DNA from: Lachnospiraceae bacterium
GTDB lineage: Bacteria > Bacillota > Clostridia > Lachnospirales > Lachnospiraceae
Length of the DNA: 64,000 bases
Reading direction: 5' to 3'
Assembly (NCBI GenBank): GCA_910575445.1
Contig: CAJTFW010000003.1
Location: 337,316-401,315, forward strand
Positions 15,101 to 24,746 of this stretch are shown piece by piece. The notes below the pieces were generated by a model that had not been told where the DNA came from, ran no database searches, and saw only the letters and a program-made list of their open reading frames with translations. Position numbers and translations under genes: made by a program. Within the stretch, counting starts at the first letter, position 1. Each line of letters begins with the position of its first letter.

Positions 15101-17295
15101 TACTCTGCCTGAATATCACTCGTCTGCACACTCCAGTATTCATTTCCCAGAAGGTATTTATTGCCACTCGTACAGGTATATTCATAGTCTTTATATTTTT
15201 CAACCAGCTTGTCTAACTTCTGCATCTTCTCAATAGCTTCTTGTTCACTAATCGGCATACAAAGTGCTAAAAGCTGCTCTGGTGTAACCGTATCTTCTGG
15301 CTGTACAGATACCAACAGCTCCTCTGGCTTCTCGCGGTCATAGATACCATAGCCTGGTTTCTCTGTCGCTGTGTCCTTTGTCTCCTTAGAAAGCTCCTGT
15401 ATCATAACCTTTTCTTTATCTGTAGGCTTTGCAATCAGTGAGACCATCGATTTTGCCTGCTGATACAGCGCCTCTCTCTCTTTTTCTTTAGAAAGCCGCA
15501 GCAAAAGGTCAAGTCCGGCACTTCTCTTCTCTTCTTTTTTATCCTTTAAAAGGCGTGAGATGCAAGCGGTCAGCTTCTCATCTTCCTGCTCCATCAGAAA
15601 TTCTAACAACACGGTACGAAGCGCACTTCTTTTAAAACGAAGCATCTTTTCTAGCAGCAGATATTCTTCGTCCCCTTTGATTGTCATTTTTTTCACAATT
15701 CGGGTCGCCATTTCTGAAGTATTACTGCTGGCATTTCCCATATATTGAATTGCCAATTCTCTCTGTGCCTGGTTGCTTGGCTTATAAAGCAAAAGATTGA
15801 TAAGCGTATCCCTGCGATAACCCGTAACCTCCAAAAGTCGTCCGGCAATATACGTAATCTTCTCCTCCTCCTGTAAAAGATAGGCAAGAAAAGCCAACTG
15901 TTCCACTAACTCAGAAGGTGTAAACGATGCCTCATACCATGGAAAGATAAAAGGCTGATAGTACACCCCTTTCTTCGGAAGCTGCTCACAGATACTAAGA
16001 AAACACTGGTAAAAAGCTTCTGCTTCTTCCCGGTCCTTATAAAAAGAAGTCAAAACTGGTACTTTAGGCTTTCGCAACTCTCTGGTATATCGGTTCTCAT
16101 CTTCAAATGAATTATATAACCACTTTTGCAGACAGTGTTCTAACGTTGGCAGATATGCCGCCACAAGCTCAAGGTCGTCTCTGTATTCCAAAACCACCTT
16201 TCTAGCTGTCATCATCTTCAAGTCATCATCATACAGCGTCCCCTGGTAGACAGAAGCCGCAAGCTTCTGATGCCTGCTCCCCTGCTCAATCAGCTTTTGC
16301 ATTGCAGAAATAGCATCCTGTGCCTCATAAAATCCTATCGCCCAAAGCGCTGTATTGATAGCCACCGCATCCTCTGTCTGAAGCTGTTTTTCGCAAAACG
16401 TCCGGTCTCTAAGACACTGTCCCATAAGCTCTAACAGCTTTTTGGCAATCCGCTCCACATGATTTTCATCATAAATCCCTATAAAAGTAAAGACCGCCCG
16501 CTTCACCGCTGAAAATCGAATTAAATCATGCTCCTCAATCACCTGCAAAAGCTTTAAAAATGCCTCCGTCGTCCCTGCATCCATATTTTCACAGATGGTC
16601 TGGCGAAGTCCCTCCTGAAGCCTTGCCGCTAATAGAAGTTTACATAATAAATCCTGCAGTTCTGTATGGTCTGACCTTAGAATCCCAAGCACCATCTCCC
16701 GACTCAGATAAGTGGTATTTTGCTCACTGACCATCACATCCCGAAGCGCCATAGTTACCATCTCATTTCCAAGGTCAAGCTCTGCCGCATAAAGATAACT
16801 GAAATTATGTTCAAGATAATACTCACAGCGCATATAATCTAACTTCTCCTCCGAAAGATTCCCAAGCAGAAAGTTCTCTAGCGCCTCCTCACAATAAAAC
16901 AGATTCCAATACGTCCTTAAAAGTGAAAAAATCAACGAAAACTGTGGCCCATAGGAAGCAGTTCGCACACATCTTCTCCCCATCCCCCTTGTAAAAGGAA
17001 ACTGATTGATTTTATCAATGATATAAAGATATGACCTCTGATACCCTTGGGGCACAAATACATCCAAAAGCGCCTGATGAGCCCCATCTGTATACCAAAG
17101 AGAGGGCCGCTCTACACACTCTGTCAAGACCTCCCCATAAATCTCCAAAAATACCGGCTTTGTAATCAAATATCCATCTAAAAGCTTATCTGCAAGTTCC
17201 CTGTCCTTTCCAGAAAGCTTCTCAACTCTCAACTTTAACTCTGCCTTTCTCTGCTCTGTAATCATTTTTCGTCTCTGATAATCAAATTCTGCCAT
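12154..17295 (-). CDS. Giant DUF4132-type protein with HEAT-like N-terminus
   Basis: At 1713 residues this is the largest protein here. It lacks a signal peptide and membrane helices. The first 650 residues are rich in paired helices resembling HEAT repeats (TEAFLKLLQVIEEHDLIRFSAVKRA, TACISRLLKDKKEEKRSAGLDLLLRL). The C-terminal 400 residues (LMAWKEIEDVELCLQVDNEG ... VAHAGGVDPESS ... GSRANYNVHLGSGVVHQEGGAMLHILP) match my memory of DUF4132 proteins and their terminal domain (E. coli MolR/YehI relatives), whose function is not established. The start at 17295 follows AAGGGGTGAG. It is monocistronic, with a terminator of the atp operon upstream, and convergent with the LRR gene. DUF4132 is a family-level call. 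Confidence 0.7.
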   Translation of the reverse strand: MAEFDYQRRKMITEQRKAELKLRVEKLSGKDRELADKLLDGYLITKPVFLEIYGEVLTECVERPSLWYTDGAHQALLDVFVPQGYQRSYLYIIDKINQFPFTRGMGRRCVRTASYGPQFSLIFSLLRTYWNLFYCEEALENFLLGNLSEEKLDYMRCEYYLEHNFSYLYAAELDLGNEMVTMALRDVMVSEQNTTYLSREMVLGILRSDHTELQDLLCKLLLAARLQEGLRQTICENMDAGTTEAFLKLLQVIEEHDLIRFSAVKRAVFTFIGIYDENHVERIAKKLLELMGQCLRDRTFCEKQLQTEDAVAINTALWAIGFYEAQDAISAMQKLIEQGSRHQKLAASVYQGTLYDDDLKMMTARKVVLEYRDDLELVAAYLPTLEHCLQKWLYNSFEDENRYTRELRKPKVPVLTSFYKDREEAEAFYQCFLSICEQLPKKGVYYQPFIFPWYEASFTPSELVEQLAFLAYLLQEEEKITYIAGRLLEVTGYRRDTLINLLLYKPSNQAQRELAIQYMGNASSNTSEMATRIVKKMTIKGDEEYLLLEKMLRFKRSALRTVLLEFLMEQEDEKLTACISRLLKDKKEEKRSAGLDLLLRLSKEKEREALYQQAKSMVSLIAKPTDKEKVMIQELSKETKDTATEKPGYGIYDREKPEELLVSVQPEDTVTPEQLLALCMPISEQEAIEKMQKLDKLVEKYKDYEYTCTSGNKYLLGNEYWSVQTSDIQAEYGRLGEYPLPKIFYQFYQEELKDYPAFVVWEAVMNNGNKKIMDAAMPFYQKVFGTMPLSAAALGITYDRPVRAVRTLYRQQFLDKKALFYTGLLLVSTLTPLIDREKKMITYTSTGWGDRVYESKRWIATLPVFGRYFEGLSYWETDEEFIRAFSVAWAFEKAGREGRKRRDFVPAGDSIGGREATMTRICPYWFLKAYHMELIEEDVLCRALMEYFAREDSLKVFCKTVKKDLVKPGNQNLLMGFFGERLVEEILEKGEAYVAEDTWIGALLRKLYDKIVPVLVDTELRRGEAETIFTWDMRGITYIEGIDYLVRILMALGKDTLSRETYYSAYYGSNQRSKQDVLSSLLNVCYPKAQESGADLKAALKKTSVEAQRLVEVAMYAPQWVDIIQDCLGWKGLKSGCYYFMAHMNEWFDDQKKAIIAKYTPLTSEELQDGAFDAAWFEEAYGLLGKAHFDKLYQAAKYISDGQKHSRARKYADAATGKVKKNDLRKEIEAKRNKDLLMSYGLIPFGRNKKKDIIERYQFIEQFRKESKQFGAQRRASETKAAEIALLNLSVRAGYEDVTRLKMTVEAQLAETYAPLMAWKEIEDVELCLQVDNEGQSRILCRKKEKELKSIPSRLSKNLYVSALKAASKTLKEQYRRTRKMMEESMESGAGFYGSELLALFQNPVVNAILQSLVFLYKEQFGFLKKEKDTLYLETIDRTHVPVDLEEKMILAHPFHFYQAGNWHLYQKYLFAGKIRQPFKQVFRELYTKIPEELGLKVSRMFAGNQIQPKMTVGCLKGRRWVADYEEGLQKIYYKENIIARIYALADWFSPADIEAPTLEWVEFADRKTFQALTIQEVPDLIYSEVMRDVDLAVSVAHAGGVDPESSHSTIEMRQAIVRCSLELFGLHNVTLKESHALIQGSRANYNVHLGSGVVHQEGGAMLHILPVHSQQRGRIFLPFVDEDPKTAEVLSKIILLAEDNKLKDPSILEQIH

Positions 17296-17400
17296 CTTTT
17301 CTCACCCCTTATTCTTATTAGGTAACTTCATCTCACTTATTCTACCATATATCCCAAAAAAAGAAAACATTTGTTCGTTCATTTTACAGATTTTTTATCA

Positions 17401-17450
17401 AAAAAAGCCACTAAGAAGTCTGAATATTCAGACCCCTCAGTAGCTCTTTT
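17401..17450 (-). terminator. Terminator of the ATP synthase operon
   Basis: AGCTACTGAG and CTTAGTGGCT form the outer stem on the minus strand, with an inner GTCTGAATATTCAGAC palindrome, then seven T. It lies 11 bases past the atpC stop. Confidence 0.8.
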
Positions 17451-17460
17451 ACTTTTTATT

Positions 17461-17874
17461 CTAGCGAACGAATTTCTCTGTCTCCTTCAAGCGAACCAGT
17501 GCTCTGGCAATCGCTGACTGCGTCATATGAAACTCTTGAATACTTTGCTTTTGTCTCATCCGCTCCTGCGCCCGCTCCAGAGCCTCTTTGGCACGATTGG
17601 CATCCACTTCCTCCGGTCTTTCCACAGAATCTGCCAAAAGCGTCGCCCGATTGTTGGCAATCTGGCAGAATCCCTGTCCAATCACCGCATAGCCCCACTC
17701 GCCATCTTCTGATACCTTCATTCGCATCTCACCGGATTTGACGGCAATAATCATCTCCTCGTGATGCGCAAGAACTGCTTTCTCCCCGTCAAGTGCCGGG
17801 ATTATCAGACAATGACAAGGCCCATTATAAAATATCCGGCTGCTGGATATAATCTTCAAACGAAAGGTCGACAT
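17461..17874 (-). CDS. atpC: F1 ATP synthase epsilon subunit
   Basis: A 137-residue protein with the N-terminal beta-sandwich (STFRLKIISSSRIFYNGPCHCLIIPALDGEKAVLAHHEEMIIAVKSGEMRM) and a C-terminal two-helix hairpin (RPEEVDANRAKEALERAQERMRQ). Epsilon is part of the central stalk; it couples gamma to the c-ring, and its C-terminal helices can inhibit ATP hydrolysis. It is the last gene of the atp operon, 21 bases after atpD, and is followed by a terminator. Confidence 0.93.
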   Translation of the reverse strand: MSTFRLKIISSSRIFYNGPCHCLIIPALDGEKAVLAHHEEMIIAVKSGEMRMKVSEDGEWGYAVIGQGFCQIANNRATLLADSVERPEEVDANRAKEALERAQERMRQKQSIQEFHMTQSAIARALVRLKETEKFVR

Positions 17875-17895
17875 CTTCTCTCACCTCGCTTTACT

Positions 17896-19302
<1,407 letters not shown>

Positions 19303-19315
19303 CTATTTAAGTTCC

Positions 19316-19402
19316 GCATCCCATAAAAAATGCCCCTTTATCTGTAATAATTTCTGCCCGCTTGGCGTTCAGAAATCATTACGGGCATTTTTTATGAGAT
19401 GC
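19316..19402 (-). repeat. Structured hairpin repeat, copy 2 (upstream of atpD)
   Basis: On the minus (sense) strand a 20-bp outer stem (19383-19402 with 19316-19335, one G-U pair) encloses a 13-bp inner stem, a CGCCAAGCG loop and an 8-base 3' bulge (AGATAAAG). The core is nearly identical to the copy before lexA, while part of the outer stem differs and still pairs. The element ends 11 bases before the atpD Shine-Dalgarno. On the plus strand it is followed by nine T, but no plus-strand gene is present. Confidence 0.85.
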
Positions 19403-19420
19403 TGTTTTTTTTTTGAGTTT

Positions 19421-20305
19421 CTAGTTCTCCTTCTTCCTGCGCTGCGCCTTGGCGCCGCTGCATACCTCCGTAATCTCCTGTGTAATCGCTGCCTGCCTTG
19501 CGCGGTTGTACATAATCCGAAGGTCCCGAAGCAGTTCATCTGCATTGTTTGTCGCTGCTTCCATCGCAATCATTCTGGCGTGATGTACCGTGTAAAAAGC
19601 TTCCACAAGCGCACCATAGATAAATCCCGTAATATAATTCGGAATAATCGTATCCACAGCCTCCGAAGCAGATGGAATCAAAAAGAATTCCTCCTGATAG
19701 ACGTCTGCCGGAATATGGACAAGAGAAGGTCTCTTGATAGGAAGCAGCATCTTGTCTTCTGCTACACTGGCCATGCTGTTTTCCATCCGTGTATAGATAA
19801 CATGTATCTCATCTAACTCCCCAGCTCCATATTTGTCAAGTAATACCTCACTAATCCAGCGCGCACGGCTAAAGGTTGGGTTTTGTACCGTATATTGGAA
19901 GCTTTTCTGCACCGGAATATGTCGGGCAGTAAAATACTGCCGCCCTAACTCTCCAACCACAAAAAGCTGCACCTCATTTTCTGCATCATCTAAAAATTGC
20001 TGTGCCATCTTTAAAATATTGTGATTGTAAGCGCCGGCAAGACCCTTGTCTCCAGTAATGACCAAAAGCCCTATTTTATGCCGCTCTTTGCCTGGCTTTT
20101 CAAAATAAATATGCTCCATCTCCGGCAGATGCCGAAGGATTCTTGCAATCGTAGACTGTAACGTATAAAAATATGGCTCGGTCGCCTCTAGTGCTTGCTT
20201 TGCCTTTCTCATCTTGGTGGAAGAAATCATATACATCGCATTGGTAATCTTTCTTGTATCCTCAATGCTTTTAATTCGGCTTTGAATCTCCCGAAGTCCT
20301 GCCAT
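19421..20305 (-). CDS. atpG: F1 ATP synthase gamma subunit
   Basis: A 294-residue central stalk subunit with the typical start MAGLREIQSRIKSIEDTRKITNAMYMISSTKMRKA and the conserved C-terminal helix (ARMIAMEAATNNADELLRDLRIMYNRARQAAITQEITEVCSGAKA), the two regions that form the rotating coiled coil. The middle Rossmann-like part (IGLLVITGDKGLAGAYN) is also present. It starts 1 base after the stop of the fused delta-alpha gene, so translation is coupled. Downstream lies the hairpin repeat before atpD. Confidence 0.96.
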   Translation of the reverse strand: MAGLREIQSRIKSIEDTRKITNAMYMISSTKMRKAKQALEATEPYFYTLQSTIARILRHLPEMEHIYFEKPGKERHKIGLLVITGDKGLAGAYNHNILKMAQQFLDDAENEVQLFVVGELGRQYFTARHIPVQKSFQYTVQNPTFSRARWISEVLLDKYGAGELDEIHVIYTRMENSMASVAEDKMLLPIKRPSLVHIPADVYQEEFFLIPSASEAVDTIIPNYITGFIYGALVEAFYTVHHARMIAMEAATNNADELLRDLRIMYNRARQAAITQEITEVCSGAKAQRRKKEN

Positions 20306-20306
20306 C

Positions 20307-22325
20307 CTACTTCACCACCTGACTTTTGTATTCCTTTACGGCAGCAGTAATTCGTTCTATCAGACTTTCGTCGAGTGCCTGTATTCTTTCAATCTCTTCT
20401 CCAAGATTTGGATATTTCTCATCTAGCCACGTAAGCATCTCTCTTTGGAATTTTTTCATATCTTTTACCGGCACATCCAGAAGAAGTCTCTGGTTGGCTG
20501 CGCAGAGCGTAAGTACCTGCTTATGCAAAGGCATCGGCTCGCAAAGAGGCTGCTTTAGAAGCTCCATCAGTCCTTTTCCGTACTGAAGCTGCTCTTTGGT
20601 CACAGCATCCAAATCAGAACTAAACTGCGTAAAGACCTCCATCTCGCGATACTGCGCAAGGTCAATACGAATACTACCAGCAGCTTTCTTCATCGCCTTT
20701 GTCTGTGCAGCGCCACCGACACGGGATACGGAAAGTCCTACATTGACAGCCGGTCTCATACCCGCAAAGAATAAGTCACTCTCTAAAAATATCTGTCCAT
20801 CAGTAATCGAGATAACATTCGTTGGAATATAGGCAGATACATCTCCTGCCTGTGTCTCGATAATTGGCAGTGCGGTAATTGAGCCTCCGCCAAGCGCATC
20901 GCTTAGGCGGCTAGAACGCTCCAAAAGCCTTGAATGAAGGTAAAATACGTCGCCTGGATACGCCTCACGCCCCGGAGAACGCTCCAAAAGCAGAGACAAC
21001 GAACGATATGCCACTGCATGCTTGGAAAGGTCGTCATAGACAATCAGCACGTCCTGACCGCGATACATAAAATATTCTGCAAGCGCAGTGCCAGAATAAG
21101 GTGCAATATACTGCAGTGGTGCCGCTTCACTGGCTGTTGCAGAGACTACAATCGTATAGTCCATCGCGCCGTGCTGCTCAAAGGTATGCACAAGCTTGGC
21201 AATAGTAGATGCCTTCTGCCCAATTGCCACATAGATGCAGACAACATCTTTTCCCTTTTGGTTTAAGATAGTATCCACGGCAATCGAAGTCTTACCCGTC
21301 TGCCTGTCTCCGATAATCAGCTCTCTTTGTCCGCGTCCAATCGGGAACATCGAATCAATAGCCAGGATACCAGTCTCAAGCGGTGTATCGACCGATTTAC
21401 GGTCTACAATACCAGGCGCCGGCTCTTCGATAGGACGATAATCGGAAGCGTCGATTGGCCCTTTGCCATCGATAGGTGCGCCAAGCGCATCGACCACTCT
21501 TCCAATATATTCTTCGCCCACAGGAATTCCTGCCATACGTCCTGTACGGACAGCTTTGCTTCCTTCTTCTATCTCGGTCTCTTTTCCAAAAAGAATACAG
21601 CCAATCTCTTCTTTTCGAATATCCTGCACCATACCCTTTAGACCATTTTCAAAAATCAAAATCTCACCGTACATCGCATGGTCTACACCATCGATATAGG
21701 CAATGCCATCACCGACCCGGCTGACAACACCGATTTCCTGACTTTCGATATCTACATCTTCAAGACTGCCCTTTAAGATGCTGATAATGCCTTTCTCTGC
21801 CAAAAGAGAATCCGTCTTGGAGATATCAAGAGAACGAAGTTTCTCCTCTAGAAGCCTTTTTCTACCGCTTTCACTCCAGTCATATTCCTCACTGTCGACA
21901 CGCAGAATAAAACCGCTTACAAGAGAAGGATTTTCTCTTTTCTCAATATTTAAGACTCTTTTTGGATATTTCTGTTTTAGAAACTGTAAGATTCCCTCAT
22001 ACTGCTTTTCATCTGGTGCGATAACATACTCCAGTACACAAGTAAGCGGCGCGCGCTCCTCTTTGGGTATCTTTGTGTAAGCGTCTAAAATCTCCTTTAG
22101 AGCAGCAAGGGTGCCATCTAAAGAAAGAGTCAGTAAAAATGCTCTGGCTGCCTTTGGGAAAATCTTTTGTATAATAACCTCTTTTTTCTCTTTGGAGACA
22201 GAAGGATTTTCAAGCTCTGTCTGAATCTGCGGAACTGCCTCTAGAATCTCTATCGCTGTCTGAAGGGCTTCTGGTTTCAGTTCCATGCGGGTAAGTTGTT
22301 CGATATATTGCTCAATGTTCTGCAT
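20307..22325 (-). CDS. Fused delta-alpha subunit of ATP synthase
   Basis: One continuous 672-residue frame in which the delta subunit (about 1-168, atpH-like, ending [31 protein letters not shown]) runs directly into the alpha subunit (about 172-672, atpA-like). The alpha part is complete: [21 protein letters not shown], Walker [10 protein letters not shown] near residue 340 and the [39 protein letters not shown] block. There is no methionine between the early delta part and HAMYGE, and no Shine-Dalgarno inside, so alpha cannot easily be made separately. I chose the ATG at 22325 after AGGTGA; it overlaps atpF by 14 bases. Delta and alpha are normally separate proteins that meet at the F1 crown, where delta binds the alpha N-termini and the b stalk. 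Confidence 0.93.
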   Translation of the reverse strand: MQNIEQYIEQLTRMELKPEALQTAIEILEAVPQIQTELENPSVSKEKKEVIIQKIFPKAARAFLLTLSLDGTLAALKEILDAYTKIPKEERAPLTCVLEYVIAPDEKQYEGILQFLKQKYPKRVLNIEKRENPSLVSGFILRVDSEEYDWSESGRKRLLEEKLRSLDISKTDSLLAEKGIISILKGSLEDVDIESQEIGVVSRVGDGIAYIDGVDHAMYGEILIFENGLKGMVQDIRKEEIGCILFGKETEIEEGSKAVRTGRMAGIPVGEEYIGRVVDALGAPIDGKGPIDASDYRPIEEPAPGIVDRKSVDTPLETGILAIDSMFPIGRGQRELIIGDRQTGKTSIAVDTILNQKGKDVVCIYVAIGQKASTIAKLVHTFEQHGAMDYTIVVSATASEAAPLQYIAPYSGTALAEYFMYRGQDVLIVYDDLSKHAVAYRSLSLLLERSPGREAYPGDVFYLHSRLLERSSRLSDALGGGSITALPIIETQAGDVSAYIPTNVISITDGQIFLESDLFFAGMRPAVNVGLSVSRVGGAAQTKAMKKAAGSIRIDLAQYREMEVFTQFSSDLDAVTKEQLQYGKGLMELLKQPLCEPMPLHKQVLTLCAANQRLLLDVPVKDMKKFQREMLTWLDEKYPNLGEEIERIQALDESLIERITAAVKEYKSQVVK

Positions 22326-22800
22326 GTGTCTCACCTGCTTTTGTTAAAAATTCGTCATAGAGTGCACCGCCTCTGTTTTGTGACTGCATCGACGTAACGG
22401 CTGCATCTAAAATCAGCGAACGGATTTCCTGTTCTGCTTTTCCCACAATACGTTCTTTTTGAAGGTTGGCTTCTTTTTTGGAATTTTCCACAATCTGCTC
22501 TGCCTTCTCTTTTGCCTCTGTTAAGATACGGTCATATTCTATCTTGGCTTTTTCCTGTGCTTCTAGAACTGCCTGTTTTTTCTCTTCTTCTATCTCAACC
22601 TGGAACTTGGCGCATTGCTCTTTTGCCTCTTTTGCTTCGTCCTGAAGTCTCTTAGCCTCTTCATAGCGGGAAGCAAGCGCTTCTTCCCGTTTTCTAATCA
22701 CGTTGTTGATAGGCTTAAATAAAAAAGTCTTTATCAGCAGAAACCACAGAAAAAGATTCACTGCCGTAATCAGCATACTGTTGATATCTAGTTTTAACAT
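22312..22800 (-). CDS. atpF: Fo ATP synthase b subunit
   Basis: A 162-residue peripheral stalk protein with one N-terminal membrane helix (about 9-27, [18 protein letters not shown]) and a long charged coiled coil ([33 protein letters not shown] ...). It links the membrane a subunit to the delta part of the F1 crown. It lies 23 bases after atpE and overlaps the fused delta-alpha gene by 14 bases. The length is normal. Confidence 0.95.
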   Translation of the reverse strand: MLKLDINSMLITAVNLFLWFLLIKTFLFKPINNVIRKREEALASRYEEAKRLQDEAKEAKEQCAKFQVEIEEEKKQAVLEAQEKAKIEYDRILTEAKEKAEQIVENSKKEANLQKERIVGKAEQEIRSLILDAAVTSMQSQNRGGALYDEFLTKAGETHAEH

Positions 22801-22823
22801 ATCAGTATTCGCCTTTCTTTTTT

Positions 22824-23048
22824 CTAAGCCAGCAGAATAATAATCAGAAGTGCCACAACAAAGCCATAGATTGCCGTTGCCTCTGCCAAAGCTGCACCAA
22901 ATACCAGCATTTTCATAATCTTTCCTTCTGCCTCTGGCTGTCTTGCCACAGCTTCTGCGGCCTTAGAGGTCGCGATACCAATACCAATACCAGCTCCAAT
23001 ACCTGTAAGTACTGCAAGTCCTGCTCCAACTGCAATTAATGATGTCAT
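22824..23048 (-). CDS. atpE: Fo ATP synthase c subunit (rotor ring)
   Basis: A 74-residue hairpin of two membrane helices with the glycine-rich [16 protein letters not shown] first helix, the conserved loop ARQPE and the ion-binding glutamate in [10 protein letters not shown] of the second helix. Compared with sodium-binding c subunits such as that of Ilyobacter tartaricus, the first-helix glutamine is isoleucine and the serine after the key glutamate is alanine. Loss of these two sodium ligands suggests a proton-coupled enzyme. It lies between atpB and atpF with strong Shine-Dalgarno sequences, as expected for a high-copy subunit. Confidence 0.95.
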   Translation of the reverse strand: MTSLIAVGAGLAVLTGIGAGIGIGIATSKAAEAVARQPEAEGKIMKMLVFGAALAEATAIYGFVVALLIIILLA

Positions 23049-23075
23049 AATTTTTCTCCTTTATTATTTTAAATA

Positions 23076-23753
23076 TTATTCCATTGCTTCTTTAATAAAT
23101 AATCCTGTCAGAAATACAAAAACATATGCCTGAATCAGACCATCAAACAAGTCAAAATACAGACTGAAGACGATGGGAAGACCCACTGGCAGGATGCATT
23201 CAATCAATTTCATAATGACAAAGGCTCCAAGCACGTTGCCAAACAAACGCATACAAAGTGATAATGGTTTGATAAATATCTCCAATATATTAATTGGAGT
23301 GACCAAAAGCACTGGCTCTGTAAAATCTTTCAGCCATTTTTTTAATCCTTTTTTTCGGATACCTGCGAACTCGATTAAGAAAATACTCATAATCGCCATC
23401 GCTGCTGTCACATTCATATCTTTGGTCGGCGGCTTAAATCCAAGAATTCCTATCAAGTTAGCAATTCCTAGATAGATAAGTACCGAGGTCAGATAAGGTG
23501 CATACCTTTTCCCTTCTTCTCCGACGATGCCCTCTCCGACACCCTGCACCCACGTCACTGCCTGCTCTAGCATCAGTTGTCCGCGCCCTGGGTGTTCGAC
23601 TTTCAAGTTTCTGGTCAGCAGGATGGATACTACAACGACAAAAGCCATAATAATCCACGTAACAACGACCGCTTCCGAGATATCTATGTTACCAATTGTA
23701 AACACAGTCTCGCAATTCAACTCTTCCATCAGAGTCTCGCCCAAATTGTCCAT
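23076..23753 (-). CDS. atpB: Fo ATP synthase a subunit
   Basis: A 225-residue membrane protein, first gene of the operon. I chose the ATG at 23753 (MDNLGETLMEEL), eight bases after AAGGAAG, over the upstream ATG at 23771. The fourth-helix region PLSLCMRLFGNVLGAFVIMKLI carries the essential arginine of the ion half-channel, and the last helices (FSLYFDLFDGLIQAYVFVFLTGLFIKEAME) fit the family. It forms the stator channel against the c-ring. No atpI gene precedes it. Confidence 0.95.
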   Translation of the reverse strand: MDNLGETLMEELNCETVFTIGNIDISEAVVVTWIIMAFVVVVSILLTRNLKVEHPGRGQLMLEQAVTWVQGVGEGIVGEEGKRYAPYLTSVLIYLGIANLIGILGFKPPTKDMNVTAAMAIMSIFLIEFAGIRKKGLKKWLKDFTEPVLLVTPINILEIFIKPLSLCMRLFGNVLGAFVIMKLIECILPVGLPIVFSLYFDLFDGLIQAYVFVFLTGLFIKEAME

Positions 23754-23815
23754 AACTGCACTTCCTTTCATAAAGATTTTATAAAGATTTTATACTTTGT
23801 TAAAATCCTGCATTT

Positions 23816-23843
23816 ATTATAATACGTTCTTATAAAAATGCAA
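23816..23843 (-). promoter_or_regulatory. Likely promoter of the atp operon
   Basis: On the minus strand TTGCAT (23838-23843) is followed after 16 bases by TATAAT (23816-23821), about 60 bases upstream of the atpB start. The -10 is perfect and the -35 is approximate. Confidence 0.6.
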
Positions 23844-23914
23844 TCTTGTTTTACACAATATTTTTAAATTTTTGTTAAATAATGACGACATTTCGCAAAA
23901 TTTTTTATGTTACC

Positions 23915-23954
23915 CGAATATTTGTTTGCTTTTTGCAACAAACCGTGTTATAAT
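23915..23954 (+). promoter_or_regulatory. lexA promoter with overlapping SOS box
   Basis: The LexA-box-like CGAATATTTGTTTG (23915-23928) overlaps the -35 TTGCTT (23926-23931); 17 bases later comes a perfect TATAAT (23949-23954). This gives the usual LexA autoregulation and a 5' leader of about 160 bases that contains hairpin repeat copy 1. Confidence 0.75.
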
Positions 23955-24010
23955 TTAAAAAAACTAATGTTCGGAAGCAAAATTTGTTTAAGCACTTTCA
24001 AACTCAAACA

Positions 24011-24098
24011 GCATCTGCCCAGAAAATGCCCGTAATGATTTCTGAACGCCAAGCGGTCAGAAGTTATTACAGACAAAGGGGCATTTTCTGGGCAGATG
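24011..24098 (+). repeat. Structured hairpin repeat, copy 1 (lexA leader)
   Basis: A perfect 20-bp outer stem (24012-24031 with 24079-24098) encloses a 13-bp inner stem GTAATGATTTCTG / CAGAAGTTATTAC (24032-24044 with 24058-24070, two G-U pairs), an apical CGC-CAA-GCG and a one-sided bulge AGACAAAG (24071-24078). It ends 13 bases before the lexA Shine-Dalgarno AGGAGG, nearly the same offset as copy 2 before atpD. It could be a cis-acting RNA or a member of an interspersed palindromic repeat family. Confidence 0.88.
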
Positions 24099-24123
24099 TG
24101 GAACTATCATCAGGAGGTATATT

Positions 24124-24741
24124 ATGGAATATGGTAAGATTACACCAAAACAACAAGAAATTTTAGATTTTATTAAGTCAGAGATTTTGCAGAAGGGTTA
24201 TCCGCCTGCAGTGCGTGATATTTGTGAAGCAGTGCATCTAAAATCGACTTCTTCGGTTCATTCTCATCTTGAGACCCTAGAGAAGAACGGCTATATCCGC
24301 CGGGACCCGACCAAGCCGCGGGCGATTGAGATTATGGAGGAGAACTTCTATATGTTGCGTCATGAAGTTGTCAATGTTCCGCTTGTTGGCACTGTAGCTG
24401 CCGGACAGCCAATTCTAGCCGCAGAGAATATCGAATCCTACTTCCCGATTCCGGCAGAGTATATCCCGAATAATGATACGTTTATGCTCAAAGTCAAAGG
24501 GGACAGTATGGTAAATGCTGGTATCTTTGATGGCGACCAGATTCTTGTACAGCAGCAGAGCACTGCTGAGAACGGAGAGATGGTGGTTGCGATGGTTGGA
24601 GATTCTGCAACCGTAAAGACATTCTACAAAGAAGACGGCCACTATCGCCTACAACCAGAGAACGATTCCATGAATCCGATTATCGTGGACGAAGTGACCA
24701 TCTTAGGAAAAGTATTTGGTGTGTTCCGTCTCTTTGACTAA
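24124..24741 (+). CDS. lexA: SOS repressor LexA
   Basis: A 205-residue repressor-protease. It has an N-terminal winged helix (about 1-65, [53 protein letters not shown]), the Ala-Gly self-cleavage site in VGTVAAGQP, the catalytic serine in GDSMVNAGI and the catalytic lysine in SATVKTFY. RecA filaments trigger cleavage and derepress SOS genes, probably including the LysM gene at 1095-1481, which has matching boxes. The start follows CAGGAGG by seven bases. It is divergent from the atp operon and convergent with the VanY-like gene, whose stop is only 5 bases away. Confidence 0.97.
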   Translation: MEYGKITPKQQEILDFIKSEILQKGYPPAVRDICEAVHLKSTSSVHSHLETLEKNGYIRRDPTKPRAIEIMEENFYMLRHEVVNVPLVGTVAAGQPILAAENIESYFPIPAEYIPNNDTFMLKVKGDSMVNAGIFDGDQILVQQQSTAENGEMVVAMVGDSATVKTFYKEDGHYRLQPENDSMNPIIVDEVTILGKVFGVFRLFD

Positions 24742-24746
24742 CGTTT

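Noticed and set aside
17367..17380. LexA box upstream of the DUF4132 gene (AAAACATTTGTTCG)
   Set aside because: Only one half-site fits and no promoter overlap could be shown.
22824..23048. Sodium-dependent ATP synthase
   Set aside because: Two of the sodium-ligand positions are replaced by isoleucine and alanine.
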